Source of the DNA: Lewinella sp. JB7
GTDB taxonomy: Bacteria > Bacteroidota > Bacteroidia > Chitinophagales > Saprospiraceae
DNA length: 64,000 nucleotides
Reading direction: 5' to 3'
NCBI RefSeq assembly: GCF_024297185.1
Contig: NZ_JANCTD010000007.1
Location: forward strand, 124,001 to 188,000
Positions 25,938 through 35,288 of the stretch are shown piece after piece. The translations under genes were made by a program, and so were the position numbers. Numbering within the stretch: the stretch's first letter is position 1; each line of letters opens with the position of its first letter. Below the pieces are notes generated by a model. The model worked only from the letters and a program-made list of their open reading frames with translations. It was not told where the DNA came from and did not search any database.

Positions 25938-26957
25938 TTAAACTTCGGGCGGGGACGCGGGAGCGGGGTCGTACGACCACTTGAGATACAGGGCACCCCA
26001 GGTGAAGCCACCACCGAAAGCGGTGAGGATCAGGTTGTCGCCCTTGCGCAGCTGCGGCTCGTAATCCCACAGGCAGAGCGGCAGGGTGCCGGCCGTGGTG
26101 TTGCCGTAGCGCTCAATGTTGACCATCACCTTATCCAGGGGGAAGTCGACCATCTTACTGACCGTCTGGATGATGCGAATATTAGCCTGGTGGGGAACCA
26201 GCCAGTTCACGGTGTCCGTGGTGAGTCCGTTGCGCTCCATGACTTCCTTCACCACGTCCGACATTCCCTTGACGGCGGCCTTGAAGACCGGCCGGCCGTT
26301 CTGCCGCACGAAGTGCTCGCGGGCCATGACGGTATCCACGGTGGCCGGTTTGCGCGATCCGCCGGCTACGAGGTAGAGATATTCCTCGCCGCTGCCGTCG
26401 CCGTAGTGACGGTAATCCATAAATCCGGTGCCGTCGGTGGTCGGCTCCAGCATTACGGCTCCGCAGCCGTCCCCGAAGATGACACAGGTAGTGCGGTCCG
26501 TATAGTCGATGATGGACGACATCTTGTCGGCCCCCACGACCACGACCTTCTTATGCTGGCCGGCTTCGATAAACTTGGCCCCCACGGTGAGGGCATAAAG
26601 GAAGCCGCTGCAGGCCGCGCTCACGTCGAACCCGAAGGCATTGTTGATCCCCGCCTTGTAGCAGGCGACGTTGGCGGTATCGGGGAAGATGCTGTCACCC
26701 GTTACCGTGGCGCAGATGACCAGCTCCACGTCGTCGGGGTCCGTGTTCGTTTTTTTCATCAACCCGCGCAGGGCCGCGGCCACCATGAACGAGGTGCCCA
26801 TATTGTCGCCCTTAAGGATGCGCCGCTCGCGGATCCCGGTACGGCTGGTTATCCACTCATCACTGGTATCGACGATGGTGGCCAGTTCGTCGTTGGTGAG
26901 TACGTAGTCCGGTACGTAACCCTGTACACCCGTAATGGCGGCGCGAAGTTGACTCAT
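25938..26957 (-). CDS. fabH: 3-oxoacyl-ACP synthase III (FabH-type)
   Basis: The ATG at 26957 (MSQLRAAITGVQGYVPDYVLTNDEL) gives a 339-residue KAS III. The Cys-His-Asn triad is visible: DVSAACSGFLYAL, LVPHQANIRII and IERYGNTTAGTLP. TSDEWITSRTGIRERR and FGDGCGAVML are typical. It condenses acetyl-CoA with malonyl-ACP to start fatty-acid synthesis. The C-terminus has a short extra tail (DPAPASPPEV) encoded by a copy of the dispersed GC motif (25947-25964), past the end of most FabH proteins. No plsX or rpmF neighbours are present, so it may be one of several FabH paralogues. Confidence 0.93.
   Translation of the reverse strand: MSQLRAAITGVQGYVPDYVLTNDELATIVDTSDEWITSRTGIRERRILKGDNMGTSFMVAAALRGLMKKTNTDPDDVELVICATVTGDSIFPDTANVACYKAGINNAFGFDVSAACSGFLYALTVGAKFIEAGQHKKVVVVGADKMSSIIDYTDRTTCVIFGDGCGAVMLEPTTDGTGFMDYRHYGDGSGEEYLYLVAGGSRKPATVDTVMAREHFVRQNGRPVFKAAVKGMSDVVKEVMERNGLTTDTVNWLVPHQANIRIIQTVSKMVDFPLDKVMVNIERYGNTTAGTLPLCLWDYEPQLRKGDNLILTAFGGGFTWGALYLKWSYDPAPASPPEV
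25947..25964 (+). repeat. Dispersed GC motif copy, at fabH 3' end
   Basis: GGGCGGGGACGCGGGAGC. It forms the last codons of fabH, encoding the extra APASPP tail. Confidence 0.55.
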
Positions 26958-27050
26958 GGTTAGTGGGGTAAGCTGATTTTGGGTCACAAGGTAAGTAGGT
27001 CCCTTCCGGCGCACAACTCTGTTTGCGGGAGGATTGCCGGTCGCTAACCC

Positions 27051-28595
27051 CTACACCCGCTCGGGCTCGCCGAATTCGCTCAGCGCGATGAGGCCCAGGA
27101 AAGTGAGCAGGCCGTTAAAGGCCAGTATGAGAAAGCCGAACTGAAAACCGCCCAGCAACTCCGCCGAGTAGGTATCGACCAGGATGGATACCACCGGTGA
27201 GGCCAGGCAGATCAACGTCAGGGCGGGTACCTCCACCTTGCCCAGCGGCAGGGTCTCCCGGACCCGGAAGTCCGTCAGCAGCCCGAAGGCGAAGAGGCCC
27301 AGCAGGGGACCGTAGGTGTAGCCCGCCGCCTTGAAGAGGCTATTGATGACCGCCTCGTCGTTGATGAGCTGAAAGGCCATGATCACGAGAAACAGGAGGA
27401 CGGAGAAGCCGGAGTGGACCAATAAACGCCGTTTCTTATCCGAACTGCGTTGCTCCCGCGCGCCGTCGCCCGTACCCTCCGCCCGGTCGCTCATGCCCAG
27501 AAAATCGACGCAAAACGACGTGGTCAGCGCGGTCAGGGCGCTGTCGGCACTCGAGTAAGCCGCCGCCACGATGCCCAGCACGAAGAGCACGCCCGCCACC
27601 GGCGGCAGATTGACCAGCGCGATGGTAGGGTACAGCAGATCGGAACTCGCCGGGATCGCCAGACCCACGGTGGAAGCGTAGATGTAAAGCAGTGCCCCGA
27701 GCGCCAGAAAGAGGAGATTAGCGAAGATCAGCACGATACTGAATACCAGCATGTTCTTCTGAGCGTCGCGAAAATTGGGCATGCTCAGGTTCTTCTGCAT
27801 CATGTCCTGGTCGAGGCCCGTCATGACGATGGTGATGAGCGCCCCGCTGAAGAACTGCTTGAAGAAGTTGTTGGGGTCACTCCACCCCCCGTCGAAGAAG
27901 AACCACTGGCTATAGTCGCTCTGGGCGATCAGGTTGGCAACGCCGGAGAGGTCAGTCTGCAGGGCGTTGGCGATGTAGTAGACGGTAATGCCGGCGGCGG
28001 TCAGCATGCAGACGGTCTGCAGGGTGTCCGTGACGATGATCGTCTTGATACCCCCCCGAAAGGTGTACAACCAGATCAGCAAGATGGTGGTGGCTACAGT
28101 GACGAAAAAGGGGATCCCGATGGGGGCGGCCACGAAGTTTTGCAGCACGACGGCTACGAGAAACAGGCGGAACGACGACCCGATCGTGCGGGAAAGCAGG
28201 AAGTAGAAGGCGCCGATCTTGTAGCCGTGGCGGCCGATTCGGGTGCGCAGGTACTCGTAAATGCTGGTGAGCCCCATGCGGTAGTACAGCGGCAGCAGCA
28301 CCAGGGCGATGACGAGGTAGCCCAGCAGGTAACCCATGACCACCTGCATGTAACTGAACGCCTGATTGACGCCCCCGGCACCCACCGCCCCGGGAACGCT
28401 GATGAAGGTGACGCCCGAGAGGGTGGAGCCCACCATACCGATCGCCACCAGGGGCCAGGGCGATTTGCGGCCCGCCAGAAAGAAATCGGCGTTTTCGCTC
28501 TCCCGCTTACTGGTGAGGAAGGAAACCAGGACGAGTACCGCGAAGTAGGCGGCAACGATGCCGAGGATGGTGAGGGGGCTGAGGGATGCGTTCAT
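27051..28595 (-). CDS. Sodium:solute symporter (SSS family)
   Basis: The 514-residue protein has about 13-14 membrane helices. Family landmarks are SKRESENADFFLAGRKSPWPLVAIGMVGSTLSGVTFISVPG (Na+-site region of helix 1), FRGGIKTIIVTDTLQT, GLDQDMMQKNLSMP and AAYSSADSALTALTTSFCVDF. SSS transporters import sugars, amino acids or organic acids with Na+; the substrate cannot be read from sequence, though the GLDQDMMQKNL block is common in Bacteroidota members. It ends 93 bp before the fabH start, and thioredoxin lies upstream on the same strand. Confidence 0.93.
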   Translation of the reverse strand: MNASLSPLTILGIVAAYFAVLVLVSFLTSKRESENADFFLAGRKSPWPLVAIGMVGSTLSGVTFISVPGAVGAGGVNQAFSYMQVVMGYLLGYLVIALVLLPLYYRMGLTSIYEYLRTRIGRHGYKIGAFYFLLSRTIGSSFRLFLVAVVLQNFVAAPIGIPFFVTVATTILLIWLYTFRGGIKTIIVTDTLQTVCMLTAAGITVYYIANALQTDLSGVANLIAQSDYSQWFFFDGGWSDPNNFFKQFFSGALITIVMTGLDQDMMQKNLSMPNFRDAQKNMLVFSIVLIFANLLFLALGALLYIYASTVGLAIPASSDLLYPTIALVNLPPVAGVLFVLGIVAAAYSSADSALTALTTSFCVDFLGMSDRAEGTGDGAREQRSSDKKRRLLVHSGFSVLLFLVIMAFQLINDEAVINSLFKAAGYTYGPLLGLFAFGLLTDFRVRETLPLGKVEVPALTLICLASPVVSILVDTYSAELLGGFQFGFLILAFNGLLTFLGLIALSEFGEPERV

Positions 28596-28640
28596 GGGGA
28601 GGGCGCAATTTATGCAATCCCCGATGAAGTGCTTCGGAGC

Positions 28641-28946
28641 CTAGCTGAGCTTGGCCAACTCGTCCCTAAGCGTCTGGGGGCTCTGCACGCCGGCCGCCCG
28701 GAACTTCAGCTCTCCCTTATGGAAGATCATGGTGGTAGGCATGGCCTGCACGCCGAGTTTTTCGGTGATCTCCGGGTTTCGGTCGACGTCGATCTTTACC
28801 AGCCGCATGCTGTCGCCGAGTTCTTCCTTCAGTTGCTTGAGAATAGGAGAATAGGCGTGACAGGGGCCACACCAGGTGGCGTGAAAATCGATGAGGACGG
28901 GTTTATCGCCATTGACGAGATCCTGGAAGGAGGTATGCTGGGCCAT
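28641..28946 (-). CDS. trxA: Thioredoxin
   Basis: The 101-residue protein has the classic active site (DFHATWCGPCHAYSPIL), the cis-Pro loop (VQAMPTTMIFHKGE) and the normal thioredoxin length. It is a cytoplasmic dithiol-disulfide reductant. The Trp-Cys-Gly-Pro-Cys motif is intact. It precedes the SSS symporter by 45 bp on the same strand. Confidence 0.93.
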   Translation of the reverse strand: MAQHTSFQDLVNGDKPVLIDFHATWCGPCHAYSPILKQLKEELGDSMRLVKIDVDRNPEITEKLGVQAMPTTMIFHKGELKFRAAGVQSPQTLRDELAKLS

Positions 28947-28984
28947 GGTTTTCTTTTTATAACCCAGGACCGAACGGGGAAGTT

Positions 28985-29002
28985 GGGCGGGGACGCGGGA
29001 GC
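28985..29002 (+). repeat. Dispersed GC motif copy
   Basis: GGGCGGGGACGCGGGAGC in the spacer between ligA (3' end) and thioredoxin (5' end). A partial echo (GTGGGACGCGGG) follows immediately. Confidence 0.55.
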
Positions 29003-29037
29003 GGTGGGACGCGGGTTGAAAGCCGTACCGGGACCAA

Positions 29038-31167
29038 CTAGAGCAGCTCGAGGAACTCTTCCTCCGTCAGCACCCGTACGGTACCGAGGGACTGCGCTTT
29101 TTTAAGTTTGGAACCCGGCTTTTCGCCCACCACCAGCAAGTCGAGCTTTCCACTCACGGCGGAAACGATGCGCGCGCCCGCCGCCTTCGCCCTTTCCTGG
29201 GCCTCCTTGCGGCTGAGTTGCTGAAGGCTGCCGGTAAAGAGCATGGTCTTGCCCACGAAGGGACCTTCGGTTACCTCCGCGGCGGGGCGGTCCTCGTCGG
29301 TGGGGCGGACGTTGACCCCCAGCGCCTCCAGTTCCCGGATCTGCTCCACGTGAATGGGGTTGGCGAAGTACTCCCGCACATTGGTGGCTACGGTGGGGCC
29401 GATGTCCTTGATGTGCAGGAACTGCTCCTCCGACCAGGTGCTCAGATCGAGGGCGTGCTCCACGTGCTGCGCCAGCAACTGACTGGCCTTCTTGCCCAGG
29501 TGGTGAATGCTCAGGCCGTGCAGTAACCTCCACAGCGGGTTGCCCTTGGCCGTTTCGACGCTGCGCCGCAGGTTATCGCTCGAGCGCTGCCCGAAGCCCT
29601 CCAGCCGGGCGATCTCGTCGTAGGGCAGGCGGTACACGTCCACGATGGTGTGCAACCACCCCAGCTCGTAGAACTGTTCGACGTATCGCCGGCCCATGCC
29701 ATCGATGTCCATCGCCACCTTGGACACGTGGAAGATGATGCGCTGCAGGTTCTGGGCGCCGCAGACGCAGACCGGGCACCGCCAGGCCGCCTCCCCGGGA
29801 GCGCGCATGAGGGGAACCTCCACTTCTGTCTGATTGACGGGACAATTGACCGGCCACTCAATGGGTCGTTCGCTGCCGTCCCGCAGTTCCGCGAGGGGCT
29901 TGACGATGTAGGGAATGACGTCGCCGGCCCGCTCCAGCAGCACCTTATCGCCCAGGCGCAGGTCCTTTTCGCGGATAAAATCCTCGTTGTGCAGGCTCAC
30001 GCTGCTGATCATGACTCCGGCCAGGCCGACGGGCTCGGTCTTCGCTACGGGCGTGATGGTACCGATCTTCCCCACCTGGTACTCCACGTCGAGCAGGGTG
30101 GTCGTGGCCTGGCGGGCGGCAAATTTGTAGGCGATGGCCCAGCGGGGGTGGTGGCTGGTGTATCCGGCCCGCTCTTGCAGCGCCAGGTCGTCGACCTTCA
30201 CGACCATACCGTCGATCTCGTAGGGATAATCCTCCCGCTGTCCCTCCCACCGCTTACAGAAGGCGGCGGCGGCGGCGATGTCGGGGGCCTGCGTACGCTC
30301 GTAACCCGTGACGGGAACCTTGAACCCCAGTTCGGTGAGGATATCCAGGGCGTGGGAGTGCGTTCCCAGTGCCTGGACGGCGTCGTTTCCGGCCTCGTTC
30401 GTGCCGAAACCGAAGCTGTAAATGAATGCTTCCAGGTTGCGGTCGGCGACTTCCGTCGGGGACTTCATGCGCAGTCCTCCGGTGGCGGTATTTCGGGGGT
30501 TGGCGAAGAGGGGCAGTTCGCTGGCGGCCCGGGCTTCATTCATGCGTTCGAAGCGGTCCTTGCGGATGACGACTTCCCCGCGCAGCTCGACGCGGTACAG
30601 CCCGAAGCGACTGAAGGCGGCGGTAAGGGGGATCGACTTGATCACCCGGGCGTTGTGGGTGATCTCTTCCCCCAGTACGCCGTTGCCCCGGGTGGCGGCC
30701 CGCACGAGGCGGTCATTTTCGTAGACCAGGGCGATGGTTCCCCCATCGAATTTCGGTTCCACGGCATAGCTGATCTCCGCCGCTTCTTCCATGTTCAGCA
30801 TCCGTTTCACCTGCCGGTCGAACTCCGCGAGGTCGGCGGCATCGTAGCTGTTGCCGAGGCTCAGCATGGGTACCAGGTGGGGTACGCTGACGAAGTCGCC
30901 GGTCAGGTCGCTGCCCACCCGTTGCGTGGGGCTGTCGGCCGTGATCAGTTCCGGGTGGGCTTCCTCCAGGGTTTCCAGTTGTTTGTACAGCTGGTCGTAC
31001 TCGAAATCGCTCAGCACCGGATCGTCGGTGACGTAGTAGCGCCACTCGTGGTAGCGCAGCAGTGAACGCAGTTCGGGCAATTGTTCGGCGGGGGGGAGGG
31101 TCATTTCGCCGGCGAGGTACTCCTTGGAGCGTGCATATAGCTGCCGCTGTTCTTCTTTACCGTACAT
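29038..31167 (-). CDS. ligA: NAD+-dependent DNA ligase
   Basis: The 709-residue protein has the full LigA order: domain Ia (about 20-85, LRYHEWRYYVTDDPVLSDFEYD), adenylation domain with the AMP-accepting Lys in EPKFDGGTIAL, OB fold (VEYQVGKIGTITPVAKTEPV), zinc finger, helix-hairpin-helix repeats and a C-terminal BRCT domain (GKTMLFTGSLQQLSRKEAQ). It seals nicks in replication and repair. The zinc finger looks changed: the first pair reads CPVN instead of CPxC, and the second CPVCVCGAQN, so one usual Cys ligand is Asn. It follows gldE, the place where gldD is usual. Confidence 0.96.
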   Translation of the reverse strand: MYGKEEQRQLYARSKEYLAGEMTLPPAEQLPELRSLLRYHEWRYYVTDDPVLSDFEYDQLYKQLETLEEAHPELITADSPTQRVGSDLTGDFVSVPHLVPMLSLGNSYDAADLAEFDRQVKRMLNMEEAAEISYAVEPKFDGGTIALVYENDRLVRAATRGNGVLGEEITHNARVIKSIPLTAAFSRFGLYRVELRGEVVIRKDRFERMNEARAASELPLFANPRNTATGGLRMKSPTEVADRNLEAFIYSFGFGTNEAGNDAVQALGTHSHALDILTELGFKVPVTGYERTQAPDIAAAAAFCKRWEGQREDYPYEIDGMVVKVDDLALQERAGYTSHHPRWAIAYKFAARQATTTLLDVEYQVGKIGTITPVAKTEPVGLAGVMISSVSLHNEDFIREKDLRLGDKVLLERAGDVIPYIVKPLAELRDGSERPIEWPVNCPVNQTEVEVPLMRAPGEAAWRCPVCVCGAQNLQRIIFHVSKVAMDIDGMGRRYVEQFYELGWLHTIVDVYRLPYDEIARLEGFGQRSSDNLRRSVETAKGNPLWRLLHGLSIHHLGKKASQLLAQHVEHALDLSTWSEEQFLHIKDIGPTVATNVREYFANPIHVEQIRELEALGVNVRPTDEDRPAAEVTEGPFVGKTMLFTGSLQQLSRKEAQERAKAAGARIVSAVSGKLDLLVVGEKPGSKLKKAQSLGTVRVLTEEEFLELL

Positions 31168-31213
31168 GGTCGCTTCGCGTTTGCGCTTGATTTGTGCCTG
31201 GATACCGGGGCGG

Positions 31214-32713
31214 CTAGGCGCGGGAGCCGGGGGAATCGGAATCAGCGGCGGGGGGTTCGGGGAGCGTGATGAGCACCTCCTCGATGCGCCGTTTATTGAC
31301 CGTCATGGCCTGAAAACGGTAACCTTCGTAAACGATTTCTTCGCCCACTTCGGGCAGACGCCCTAAAATTTCCAGCAGTAGTCCGGCCAGGGATTCGGCC
31401 TCCCCCTTGACCGGGTCGAAGGTAGAGGTCGTAAGTTTAAGTACCCGGTATACGTCGTTGAGCAGGGTCTTTCCATCGAACACGAAATTGAGATCGTCGA
31501 TGCGCTGGTAGATGATCTCGTCGTCTTCGTCAAACTCGTCCTGAATATCGCCGATCACCTCCTCCAGGACATCTTCCAGAGTTACGATGCCCTCCGTGCC
31601 GCCGTACTCATCGACGACGATGGCCATGTGGGTCTTCTCCGTCTGGAATTCCTTGAGCAGGTCGCTGATCTTCTTATTCTCGGGTACGAAGAGGATGTCT
31701 TCCCGTACCAGGGCGGTCCAGTTGAATTCGGCCGGTTCGTGGCGGTAGCCGAGTAGGTCCTTCACGTACAGCAGTCCCTTGACCTTATCGAAATCCTCCT
31801 CGAAGACCGGTATCCGGCTATAACTCGATTCGCGGATGACGGCCACCAGTTCGTGGTAGTTGATCTTGCCGTCGACGGCGACCACGTCTCCCCGGGAGCG
31901 CATGATCTGTCGTACCGTAACGTTATTGAACTTGACGATCCGTTTTAGGATATCGACGTCCTGCCGCTGGGTTTCCTCTCCGTTGTCGTCGGTACTCACG
32001 GTGAGGTCGATGGCTTCGTCGATGTCTTCCTGGCTGGCCGCCGCGGCATCGAGGGTATGATTTTCGAGGCGGCGCTCGATGAAGGACGCACCCTGCACCA
32101 GGCTCGATGCCAGGGGGTGGAATGCACGCATCATGATATTGATGGGGCGGGCCATCTGGGTGGCCAGCTGCACCTTATTGTAGCTCGCGTACACCTTCGG
32201 GGCCACCTCACCGAACAGCACGAGCAGGAAGGTGACGCCGATCACCGTGATCAGGAAGGCTATGCCACCGGTTAGGTCCTCGGCGGAAAATTGCTGCATG
32301 ACGGCGATGTTCTCCTGGATCGCGCGCGTCCACTCGGCAAAGAGGGAGAGCGGAAACAGTTTGCGGAGCATGATCTCCGACACCAGCACGATGGCGATGT
32401 TGATGAAGTTGTTGGCGATCAGGATGGTGGCCAGGAGCATCCGGGGCTTTTCCCGCAGTTCGTTCAGCAGGCCACGCACCGGGTTGTTTGCCTGCTCCAT
32501 CTCCTCGTAATCGTTGGGAGTAAGGGAGAAGAAGGCCACCTCCGAACCGGACACCAGTCCTGATAAAACGAGTAGGCCCAGTATGGTCGAGAATCCCAGC
32601 AGAAGTTCCACGCCGGTGCTCATCAGCAGCATGCCGGGCCAGATAGATAAAAGTGGGTCGGTGAGGTCCAACGGTAGGGTTTGGTGACGAGGACAAAGAT
32701 ATGACGCGTCCAT
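31214..32713 (-). CDS. gldE: Gliding motility-associated protein GldE (CorC/HlyC-type)
   Basis: The ATG at 32713 lies just after the ssb stop, giving 499 residues. A DUF21/CNNM transmembrane domain (about 25-225: [48 protein letters not shown]) is followed by a pair of CBS domains ([16 protein letters not shown] ... [26 protein letters not shown]) and a C-terminal CorC_HlyC domain. The order mutY-ssb-gldE is characteristic of Bacteroidota and supports the gldE name over a generic hemolysin C. GldE is thought to help fold or insert gliding/T9SS components; metal transport is the other possible role of the fold. Confidence 0.88.
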   Translation of the reverse strand: MDASYLCPRHQTLPLDLTDPLLSIWPGMLLMSTGVELLLGFSTILGLLVLSGLVSGSEVAFFSLTPNDYEEMEQANNPVRGLLNELREKPRMLLATILIANNFINIAIVLVSEIMLRKLFPLSLFAEWTRAIQENIAVMQQFSAEDLTGGIAFLITVIGVTFLLVLFGEVAPKVYASYNKVQLATQMARPINIMMRAFHPLASSLVQGASFIERRLENHTLDAAAASQEDIDEAIDLTVSTDDNGEETQRQDVDILKRIVKFNNVTVRQIMRSRGDVVAVDGKINYHELVAVIRESSYSRIPVFEEDFDKVKGLLYVKDLLGYRHEPAEFNWTALVREDILFVPENKKISDLLKEFQTEKTHMAIVVDEYGGTEGIVTLEDVLEEVIGDIQDEFDEDDEIIYQRIDDLNFVFDGKTLLNDVYRVLKLTTSTFDPVKGEAESLAGLLLEILGRLPEVGEEIVYEGYRFQAMTVNKRRIEEVLITLPEPPAADSDSPGSRA

Positions 32714-32739
32714 CACTATTGGCCCCGCGCCGGAGCGGG

Positions 32740-33156
32740 CTAGAACGGCAGGTCCTCCTCCGCTTCCATGGCGGGAGCGGAAGTCGGGGCAGCGGAAGTC
32801 TGGGGGGAGGCCGGTTCGGTATTTTCGTCGCGCTTGCCGTCCAGTACGCGCAGCATGGCTCCGACGACTTCGGTGGTTTTGCGGGGGTTGCCCTCCTTGT
32901 CTTCCCACTTGCGGTGGGTCAGCTTTCCTTCCAGATAGATCAGGGATCCCTTACGGGTGTACTTCTGAGCCTTCTCGGCCAGGTGACGCCACAGGACGAC
33001 GTCGTGCCACTGCGTCTCTTCCTGCCATTCGCCCGCGCGGTCACGGTAGCTCTCCGTCGTAGCCATACGGAGTTTCGCCACCATGGTGCCGTTGCCGAGG
33101 GTGCGTATTTCGGGGTCCGCGCCGAGGTAGCCGGCGAGAGTGATGCGATTGATCAT
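32740..33156 (-). CDS. ssb: Single-stranded DNA-binding protein
   Basis: The ATG at 33156 (MINRITLAGYLGADPEIR) gives 138 residues: an OB fold (about 1-105, HDVVLWRHLAEKAQKYTRKGSLIYLEGKL), a disordered Pro/Ala/Ser linker and the acidic tail EEDLPF that binds partner proteins. It protects single-stranded DNA during replication and repair. It lies 26 bp ahead of gldE and behind mutY on the same strand. Confidence 0.95.
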   Translation of the reverse strand: MINRITLAGYLGADPEIRTLGNGTMVAKLRMATTESYRDRAGEWQEETQWHDVVLWRHLAEKAQKYTRKGSLIYLEGKLTHRKWEDKEGNPRKTTEVVGAMLRVLDGKRDENTEPASPQTSAAPTSAPAMEAEEDLPF

Positions 33157-33251
33157 GATCAGCTGAGTTTGCCGTAAAGCTACGTCCTTATTCGCGGCAA
33201 GTCCGCGCCGGAAGCCCCCCAATTTAAACTTTTTGTTGGTTAACCGGGCGG

Positions 33252-34340
33252 TCAGAATCCCAGGGTTGGGCGGTTATCCTCCAGAAAGCGGGTAATGAGC
33301 CGCGGAAAGGCGTATGCGTCAAATGCCGTTCGGGCCACCCACGCGTAGGGAAGGGGTGGAGCCCCGGCCGCCGGGGCTTGCGTGAACTCGTGGAACACCG
33401 CGCTGATGGTCTGGTGACTAAGCTGTTGTTGGAATACCCTGCTCCTGCGCCCCGCCGCCAACTCCTCCGGCCGCAACCACGTGGGCCACTCTACCCGCCG
33501 GTACAACTGCTCGGCACTCAGGTCCGCGGTTTCAGTTTCCAGCAGCGGAAACTGGTACAACTCCCGCCACACGTCGCTTTCCTCCCGGCGGTGCAGCAGG
33601 TAGCGGTCCCGGGCATCCGACACCACGAGGTAGTGGAAAAAGCGAGCGCGACGCGGAGCCTTCTTGCCCTTTACGGGGAGTTGGTACACCCTTCCCTCCT
33701 TGAGGGCCCGGCAGTCGGCGGCTAGAGGACAGTGAGCGCAATCGGCCCGCTTGGGGGTACACACCAGCGCGCCGAAGTCCATAATCGCCTGGTTGAAGAT
33801 CGCGGCGGGGGTGTCCGCCATGGCACGGTCGGCGAGCTGTTGAAAGTACTTCCTGCTACGGCTCTCATCGGTCGGCGTGGCATCCCCGGCATAGCGGGCC
33901 AGTACGCGGTACACGTTGCCGTCCAGTACGGCGACCTGCCGCCCGAAGGCGAAGGAGGCGATGGCGGCGGCGGTGTAGGGTCCCACCCCCGGCAACTGCA
34001 GGAGCCCGGCGTAGGTATCCGGAAAATGGCCGTCCATGGAGCCGGCCACCAAACGGGCGGCGCGGAGCAGGTTGCGGGCCCGGGAGTAATAGCCGAGGCC
34101 CTCCCACTGTTTCATCACTTCGTCGTCGGGAGCGGCCGCCAGGGCTTCCACGTTCGGATAAGCATGTACGAAGCGTTCGAAGTAGGGCAACCCCTGTTCG
34201 ACCCGCGTTTGCTGCAGGATGATCTCGCTCAGCCAGATACGGTAGGGGTCGGAGGCCTGCTTCCACGGCATGGGTCGGCGTTCGGGCCGGTACCATGCCC
34301 GTAAGTTTTCACGAAAGGCTTTCCAATTGGGGGGAGACAT
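33252..34340 (-). CDS. mutY: A/G-specific adenine glycosylase
   Basis: The ATG at 34340 (MSPPNWKAFRENLRAWY) gives 362 residues. The HhH-GPD domain has WLSEIILQQTRV (catalytic Glu), LPGVGPYTAAAIASFAFG (hairpin), VLDGNVYRVLAR (catalytic Asp) and a 4Fe-4S loop C-x6-C-x2-C-x5-C (CTPKRADCAHCPLAADC). A NUDIX-like C-terminal domain that reads 8-oxoG follows (about 235-350). MutY removes adenine mispaired with 8-oxoguanine. It heads the mutY-ssb-gldE cluster and starts just past the terminator of the ECF sigma gene. Confidence 0.95.
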   Translation of the reverse strand: MSPPNWKAFRENLRAWYRPERRPMPWKQASDPYRIWLSEIILQQTRVEQGLPYFERFVHAYPNVEALAAAPDDEVMKQWEGLGYYSRARNLLRAARLVAGSMDGHFPDTYAGLLQLPGVGPYTAAAIASFAFGRQVAVLDGNVYRVLARYAGDATPTDESRSRKYFQQLADRAMADTPAAIFNQAIMDFGALVCTPKRADCAHCPLAADCRALKEGRVYQLPVKGKKAPRRARFFHYLVVSDARDRYLLHRREESDVWRELYQFPLLETETADLSAEQLYRRVEWPTWLRPEELAAGRRSRVFQQQLSHQTISAVFHEFTQAPAAGAPPLPYAWVARTAFDAYAFPRLITRFLEDNRPTLGF

Positions 34341-34370
34341 GGGAATTGGTGCGGTTGATCCTCGCAGGAC

Positions 34371-34404
34371 AAAACAAAGGTCCGTCACAAAGTTGTGACG
34401 GACC
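34371..34404 (-). terminator. Rho-independent terminator of the ECF sigma gene
   Basis: A perfect 12 bp stem (34379-34390 with 34393-34404, GGTCCGTCACAA) with a 2-base loop. On the minus strand it is followed by TTTGTTTTG. It separates the ECF sigma gene from mutY. Confidence 0.82.
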
Positions 34405-34455
34405 GGTATCATGAGATTTCGGAGGCTGGGAACCCCCGGACGCTATACACAAACA

Positions 34456-34980
34456 TTATTTTTCGCGGAGTTTCCCGTACTGCCGCGCGATCTGCGATTT
34501 CAGGTCCTTGCGGGCAAAGAAGATACGGCTTTTGACGGTACCGAGGGGGAGCTCGAGGTGGTCGGCGATTTCCTGGTATTTGAAGCCCTGGTAGTGCAAG
34601 AGGAAGGGGATGCGGGTCGAGTCGTCAAGCTCGTCGATCAGCACGGTGAGTTCCTTGATGAGGATGTTGCTGTCGGCATCGTTCTCGATGGCGTGCGAAC
34701 CTGAGTTGAGGTAATACAGGTTATCGGTATTGTCCATGATGGTATTCGCCTTCACCTTCTTCCGGTAATTGTTGATGAAGATGTTCTTCATGATGGTGAA
34801 GAGCCAAGCCTTGAGGTTGGTGCCCTGGCGGAATTTGTCGCGATTGGTCATAGCCCGGAAGGCCGTCTCCTGGTAGAGATCCTTGGCGTCCTCCGAGTTC
34901 TTCGTAAGGTTGTACGCGAAGGAGTGAAGGAGGGTAGACTGCTTGTCGAACTGTGCAAAGAAATCAAGCTGCGTCATCAT
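34456..34980 (-). CDS. ECF-type RNA polymerase sigma factor
   Basis: The 174-residue protein has sigma region 2 (about 18-85: NLTKNSEDAKDLYQETAFRAMTNRDKF, LKAWLFTIMKNIFINNYRK) and region 4 (about 115-165: DSTRIPFLLHYQGFKYQEIADHLELPLGTVKSRIFFARKDLK). No anti-sigma gene is adjacent. The protein resembles the widespread Bacteroidota ECF type found as a single gene. It has its own terminator at 34371-34404 and a long AT-rich upstream region (34981-35230). Confidence 0.93.
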   Translation of the reverse strand: MMTQLDFFAQFDKQSTLLHSFAYNLTKNSEDAKDLYQETAFRAMTNRDKFRQGTNLKAWLFTIMKNIFINNYRKKVKANTIMDNTDNLYYLNSGSHAIENDADSNILIKELTVLIDELDDSTRIPFLLHYQGFKYQEIADHLELPLGTVKSRIFFARKDLKSQIARQYGKLREK

Positions 34981-35230
34981 AGCGAGGAAGGCCGGGGCCG
35001 TTTGTTGAAGTAAAATTAGATAAAGCTTAAATATAATGCGATGTTCGGCCGTCTAATGCGTGCAATAGTTTCACAAACACACCCCCGAAGTCACCAATAT
35101 TCCCCCAAATCGTTATTTATCAGATAGTTATAGGGGCCGGAGTGAGATTCATTCGTTTTTTCTTTTCAGAAAAAAATGAAAATTAGCGGCCAGGCGTCAA
35201 TCCCCGGGCCGTCAGGTCACTGCCGGACAC
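34981..35230. other. AT-rich upstream region of the ECF sigma gene
   Basis: About 250 bp clearly richer in A and T than its surroundings (for example TAAAATTAGATAAAGC and TTTTTTCTTTTCAG). It must contain the sigma gene promoter and leader. I find no exact TAnnTTTG element on the minus strand and no open frame. Confidence 0.45.
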
Positions 35231-35267
35231 GAAAAAGCCCGCTTCCTCGGTAGAAGAAGCGGGCTTC
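35231..35267 (-). terminator. Rho-independent terminator of rimP-nusA
   Basis: Stem AAGCCCGCTTC (35235-35245) pairs with GAAGCGGGCTT (35256-35266), followed on the minus strand by TTTTTCG. It closes the rimP-nusA transcript 22 bp after the nusA stop. Confidence 0.85.
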
Positions 35268-35288
35268 GGGCAGGGGAAAAGGTGGGAC

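Noticed and set aside
27450-29105. Open frame of about 550 codons on the + strand
   Set aside because: Antisense to the SSS symporter and thioredoxin, both clear families. The composition (Gln/His/Arg/Gly-rich, no recognisable motif) is that of a shadow frame in GC-rich DNA.
29650-31065. Open frame of about 470 codons on the + strand
   Set aside because: Antisense to ligA, with no family motif; GC-rich shadow frame.
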